Below, piece by piece: positions 58,517-64,000 of a stretch of 64,000 bases of DNA. Origin of the DNA: Pseudomonas sp. H1h (lineage in GTDB: Bacteria > Pseudomonadota > Gammaproteobacteria > Pseudomonadales > Pseudomonadaceae). The stretch is from positions 124,001 through 188,000 of the forward strand of contig NZ_AYMJ01000003.1 of the NCBI RefSeq assembly GCF_000633255.1, read 5' to 3'. The position numbers and the translations under genes were made by a program. The notes under the pieces were generated by a model that made no database searches, had not been told where the DNA came from, and was given only the letters and a program-made list of their open reading frames with translations. The stretch's first letter is position 1. Every line of letters begins with the position of its first letter.

Positions 58517-60049
58517 TTACCGGGCCGAAGCGAGTTGAGTGAAGGCGGTGCCGAGCCACTGCTGCACGCCATGCATCGTGGCGGCGGAAGTGTCGAGGAA
58601 CGGCTGCGGGTAGACGCCGAGGTAAACCAGCAACGCCGCAAGGCCCAGCACCATGATCAGTTCGCGACCGTCCATACCGTGCAGGATCGAATCCGATTTG
58701 GCCGGGCCGAAGTAGGCGCGGTGGATCATGATCAGCGAGTAGACCGAACCGAACACCAGACCGGACGTGGCAATCGCAGTGATCCATGGCGCACTGGCGA
58801 ACGTGCCGATCAGGATCAGGAATTCGCCGACGAAGTTACCGGTCCCCGGCAAGCCCAAGGATGCGGCGGCGAAGAACAGGCTGATTGCCGGCAGGTAAGC
58901 GATACGCGACCACAGACCGCCCATCTCACGCATGTCACGAGTGTGCAGACGCTCGTACAGCTGACCGCTGAGGATAAACAGTGCCGCTGCCGACAGACCG
59001 TGCGCCAGCATCTGGATCACAGCGCCTTGCAGCGCCAGTTGGCTGCCGGAGTAGATGCCGATCAGTACGAAACCCATATGGGAAACGGACGAGAAGGCGA
59101 TCAGACGCTTGATGTCGGTTTGGGCGAACGCCAGGAATGCACCGTAGAAAATCCCGATCAGACCGAGGGTCATGGCGATCGGCGCAAACTCGGCCGAGGC
59201 GTTCGGGAACAGCGGCAGGGCGAAACGCAGCAGACCGTAGGCCGCGGTTTTCAGCAAGATACCGGCGAGGTCGACGGAACCTGCGGTCGGTGCCTGGGCG
59301 TGAGCGTCAGGCAGCCACGAGTGGAACGGCACCACTGGCAGCTTGACCGCGAAGGCGATGAAGAAGCCGAGCATCAGAATGTACTCGGTGGTCATCGACA
59401 TCTTGGTTTTCAACAGGTCGGCGTAGTTGAAGGTAATCACGCCGGTGTTGTTGAAGTTGACCAGCACCAGACCCAGGATCGCCACCAGCATGATCAGGCC
59501 GGAAGCCTGAGTGAAGATGAAGAACTTGGTTGCTGCGTAGATCCGGGTTTTCTTGCCGTCCGAAGAACTGTGACCCCAGAGCGCGATGAGGAAGTACATC
59601 GGCACCAGCATCATTTCCCAGAAGAAGAAGAACATGAACAGGTCGAGGGCGAGGAACACGCCGACAACGCCGCCCAGGATCCACATCAGGTTCAGGTGGA
59701 AGAAGCCAACGTGACGTTGAATCTCTTTCCACGAGCAGAGTACCGAGAGGATACCCAGCAGACCGGTCAGCAGGATCATCAACAGCGACAGGCCGTCGAG
59801 GGCCAGGTGCACGTTGATGCCGAAGCGCTGGATCCAGACATGCTTGAACTCAAGCGCCCAGGTCGGATCGGCGCCAGGCGCCGGAGCAAATGAATAGTCA
59901 CCGTGGGCCCACAGCCAGAGGCCGAGGGCGAGTTCCAGGGTCATGGTCAACAGCGCAATCCAGCGGGGGAGGGTAGCGCCGAAGCGCTCACCCATCCAGC
60001 ACAGCAGGCCGCCGATGAAGGGGATCAGGATTAGCCAAGGCAGAATCAT
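58517..60049 (-). CDS. nuoM: NADH-quinone oxidoreductase subunit M
   Basis: 510 residues, 14 helices. The antiporter-like signature is [20 protein letters not shown], followed by the discontinuous helix region [21 protein letters not shown] conserved Glu ([17 protein letters not shown]) and Lys residues form the proton path. Between nuoL (39-bp gap) and nuoN. Confidence 0.96.
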   Translation of the reverse strand: MILPWLILIPFIGGLLCWMGERFGATLPRWIALLTMTLELALGLWLWAHGDYSFAPAPGADPTWALEFKHVWIQRFGINVHLALDGLSLLMILLTGLLGILSVLCSWKEIQRHVGFFHLNLMWILGGVVGVFLALDLFMFFFFWEMMLVPMYFLIALWGHSSSDGKKTRIYAATKFFIFTQASGLIMLVAILGLVLVNFNNTGVITFNYADLLKTKMSMTTEYILMLGFFIAFAVKLPVVPFHSWLPDAHAQAPTAGSVDLAGILLKTAAYGLLRFALPLFPNASAEFAPIAMTLGLIGIFYGAFLAFAQTDIKRLIAFSSVSHMGFVLIGIYSGSQLALQGAVIQMLAHGLSAAALFILSGQLYERLHTRDMREMGGLWSRIAYLPAISLFFAAASLGLPGTGNFVGEFLILIGTFASAPWITAIATSGLVFGSVYSLIMIHRAYFGPAKSDSILHGMDGRELIMVLGLAALLVYLGVYPQPFLDTSAATMHGVQQWLGTAFTQLASAR

Positions 60050-60088
60050 GACGGGCTCGTTTCCTTTCGCAAATTCGCAAGGTTCATA

Positions 60089-61938
<1,850 letters not shown>

Positions 61939-61942
<4 letters not shown>

Positions 61943-62247
61943 CCGCGCATCTCACTGGCAGCGTCGATATCGAGCGTGTGGAAGCGGCGATACAGTTGCA
62001 GCAGGATCGCCAGACCAATACTGGCCTCGGCGGCTGCAAGGCTGATCACCAGAATGAACATGATCTGTCCATCCGGTTGCGCCCAGCGGGCGCCCGCCAC
62101 GATGAAGGCCAGTGCAGAGGCGTTCATCATCACTTCCAGGCTCATCAACACGAACAAAATGTTGCGGCGGACCATCAGGCCGACCAGACCAAGGCAGAAC
62201 AGGATGCCGGCAACGGCCAATCCATGCTCGAGAGGGATAGCAGGCAT
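61939..62247 (-). CDS. nuoK: NADH-quinone oxidoreductase subunit K
   Basis: 102 residues, three helices, with the conserved membrane glutamates in [15 protein letters not shown] and [17 protein letters not shown]. It is part of the E-channel between NuoH and the antiporter-like subunits. Three bases separate it from nuoJ. Confidence 0.96.
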
Positions 62248-62250
62248 GTC

Positions 62251-62751
62251 TTACTCCTTCGCCTCGTTACGGCCCAAATGGAACGCCGTGACGGCTGCGG
62301 CGAGCAGCAGCATCGAGGCGAGTTCGACCACCAGCAGGTACGGGCCGAACAGGCTGATGCCCACGGCTTTCGCGTCCACGGTGGTGTGGCCGATGGCCTG
62401 ACCGCTCTGATGAGCGAACAGTACATACAGCAGTTCGGCCAGCAGCAGGGCGGCAAGAATCACCGGCCCCGCCCAGATACCGGGCTTGAGCCAGCTGCGT
62501 TCCTGCTGAACCGAGGCTGGGCCCAGGTTCAGCATCATCACCACGAACACGAACAGCACCATGATGGCGCCAGCGTAGGCGATCACTTCCAGCACGCCGG
62601 CGAACGGTGCGCCGAGTGCGAAGAAGGTCATGGCCACGGCGATCAACGAGATGATCAGGTAGAGCAGGGCATGCACAGGGTTGGTGTTGGTGACCACACG
62701 TAGCGTGGACACAACCGCGATACCCGATGCGAAATAGAAAGCGAATTCCAT
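62251..62751 (-). CDS. nuoJ: NADH-quinone oxidoreductase subunit J
   Basis: 166 residues, five helices, with the helix-3 motif EVIAYAGAIMVLFVFVVMML (about 54-73) whose pi-bulge conformational change is part of coupling. Between nuoI (9-bp gap) and nuoK. Confidence 0.96.
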   Translation of the reverse strand: MEFAFYFASGIAVVSTLRVVTNTNPVHALLYLIISLIAVAMTFFALGAPFAGVLEVIAYAGAIMVLFVFVVMMLNLGPASVQQERSWLKPGIWAGPVILAALLLAELLYVLFAHQSGQAIGHTTVDAKAVGISLFGPYLLVVELASMLLLAAAVTAFHLGRNEAKE

Positions 62752-62760
62752 CGTTCTTCC

Positions 62761-63309
62761 TTAAGGCAGCAAGCTCTTCACGTTGATCGGTTCGGCTTCG
62801 TTCTGCGCAGAGCCTTTCGGCTTGCCAGCGATTGCCATACCTGCAACACGATAGAAGTTGTAATCAGGGTTTTTGCCGGGGCCGGAGATCAGCAGATCTT
62901 CTTTCTCGTACACCAGGTCCTGACGTTTGAACTCGGCCATCTCGAAATCCGGGGTCAGCTGGATTGCGGTGGTCGGACAGGCTTCCTCGCAGAGACCGCA
63001 GAAAATGCAGCGCGAGAAGTTGATACGGAAGAAGTCCGGGTACCAGCGACCGTCTTCGGTTTCAGCTTTTTGCAGCGAGATGCAACCGACCGGGCAAGCC
63101 ACGGCGCAAAGGTTGCAGGCTACGCAACGCTCTTCGCCATCGGGGTCGCGGGTCAGGACAATACGGCCACGGTAGCGTGGCGGCAGATAGACCGCTTCTT
63201 CCGGGTATTGCAGGGTGTCGCGCTTGCGAAAGCCATGGCCGAAGACCATGACCAGGCTGCGCAACTGGGTACCGGTACCCTTAACGATGTCGCCAATATA
63301 TTTGAACAT
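62761..63309 (-). CDS. nuoI: NADH-quinone oxidoreductase subunit I, 2x[4Fe-4S]
   Basis: 182 residues. Two ferredoxin motifs are intact: [16 protein letters not shown] (about 63-78) and [16 protein letters not shown] (about 102-117), binding clusters N6a and N6b that pass electrons toward the quinone site. 11 bases after nuoH. Confidence 0.97.
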   Translation of the reverse strand: MFKYIGDIVKGTGTQLRSLVMVFGHGFRKRDTLQYPEEAVYLPPRYRGRIVLTRDPDGEERCVACNLCAVACPVGCISLQKAETEDGRWYPDFFRINFSRCIFCGLCEEACPTTAIQLTPDFEMAEFKRQDLVYEKEDLLISGPGKNPDYNFYRVAGMAIAGKPKGSAQNEAEPINVKSLLP

Positions 63310-63320
63310 GGGTCAAATCC

Positions 63321-64000
63321 TCACTGAACCGCAACCGCAGGTGTGTTCCACAACACAACCGCAGCGGTTATCAGCAAATTGATCAGGGTCAGTGGCAGGC
63401 AGAATTTCCAGCTGAAATCCATCACCTGGTCATAACGCGGACGCGGGATGGAAGCGCGCAGCAGGATGAACAGCATGATGAAGAACGCGGTCTTCAGTGC
63501 GAACCAGACGAAGGACAGTTGCGGCAGGATGCCGAACGGACCGTGCCAGCCACCGAAGAACAGGGTGACCAGCAGCGCCGAGATCAGGATGATGCCGATG
63601 TATTCACCGACGAAGAACATGCCCCATTTCATACCGGCGTATTCAATGTGGTAACCGTCGGCCAGTTCCTGTTCCGCTTCCGGCTGGTCGAACGGGTGAC
63701 GGTGAGTTACAGCCACGCCAGCGATGAAGAAGGTACAGAAGCCGAAGAACTGCGGAATGATGAACCACAGGTTCTGCGCCTGGTACTCGACGATGTCGCG
63801 CATGTTGAACGAGCCGACCTGCACCACGATGCCCATCAGGGCCAGGCCCATGAACACTTCGTAGGACACGGTCTGCGCCGAGGCACGCAAGCTGCCGAGC
63901 AGGGCAAACTTGTTGTTGCTCGACCAGCCGGCGAACAGCACCGCGTAGACCGACAGACCGGCCATGGCGAAGAAGAACAGCAGACCGATGTTCAGATCCG
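63321..64000 (-). CDS. nuoH: NADH-quinone oxidoreductase subunit H (5' end outside window)
   Basis: 226 codons of the C-terminal part are visible, running off the right edge; ATGs inside the window, such as that at 63965, are internal. The quinone-cavity segment [20 protein letters not shown], the acidic [19 protein letters not shown] and the terminal [13 protein letters not shown] are characteristic. It anchors the peripheral arm and forms the quinone chamber entry. Confidence 0.95.
   Translation of the reverse strand, partial: DLNIGLLFFFAMAGLSVYAVLFAGWSSNNKFALLGSLRASAQTVSYEVFMGLALMGIVVQVGSFNMRDIVEYQAQNLWFIIPQFFGFCTFFIAGVAVTHRHPFDQPEAEQELADGYHIEYAGMKWGMFFVGEYIGIILISALLVTLFFGGWHGPFGILPQLSFVWFALKTAFFIMLFILLRASIPRPRYDQVMDFSWKFCLPLTLINLLITAAVVLWNTPAVAVQ

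Overview
The window is a typical chromosomal segment of a Pseudomonas of the P. fluorescens group. The evidence is high-GC coding sequence, a Pseudomonas-type leucine catabolic (liu) cluster beside a CrcY-type small RNA, a PtrA-like protein, an OprD-family porin, the nuoH-N order, and about sixteen intergenic clusters of the GTGGGAGCGGGCTTGCTCGCGAA type of REP palindrome. No rRNA, tRNA, CRISPR array, prophage or insertion sequence was recognised.

Region 1 (1-9.7 kb), leucine/isovalerate degradation. liuA, liuB, liuC and liuD (runs off the left edge) read leftward. They are divergent from an acyl-CoA synthetase gene, and liuE plus the MerR-type regulator gene liuR follow. Two copies of a TTTACGTTAACGT palindrome lie between liuA and the synthetase, and a third lies in front of liuR. 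The apparently empty 7.7-8.1 kb gap encodes a CrcY-type Hfq/Crc decoy RNA with a sigma-54 promoter, six A-rich CA motifs and a strong terminator.

Region 2 (9.7-22.5 kb), mixed chromosomal genes: a LysR regulator divergent from an acyl-CoA dehydrogenase, a PstS-like/OmpA fusion, xthA, a GNAT acetyltransferase, tamA-tamB, and a membrane protein joining an HdeD-like domain to a papain-like His/Cys domain.

Region 3 (22.7-27.6 kb), a MarR-controlled tripartite EmrAB-type efflux operon (regulator, outer-membrane factor, membrane fusion protein, DHA2 pump) with two strong tandem operators.

Region 4 (27.7-34.7 kb), housekeeping: lpxH-ppiB, divergent from glnS and cysS, then an MFS transporter and uppP.

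Region 5 (34.9-43.1 kb), a sigma-54 activator divergent from a six-gene ABC importer resembling the rhizobial glycerol transporter GlpSTPQUV. It has a clear -24/-12 promoter, a cluster of TGTTCA hexamers upstream, and two ATPases with complementary defects.

Region 6 (43.1-57 kb), metal resistance and accessory material: a VapBC-like toxin-antitoxin pair bracketed by direct copies of a composite REP cluster, czcS-czcR divergent from czcCBA, two PtrA-like periplasmic proteins, an OprD-family porin and a HigBA-type toxin-antitoxin pair. A MerR-type 19-bp-spacer promoter precedes czcR. A shared box lies upstream of czcC and the first ptrA-like gene, with a weaker version upstream of the porin.

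Region 7 (57-64 kb), nuoN, M, L, K, J, I and partial nuoH of respiratory complex I, read leftward.
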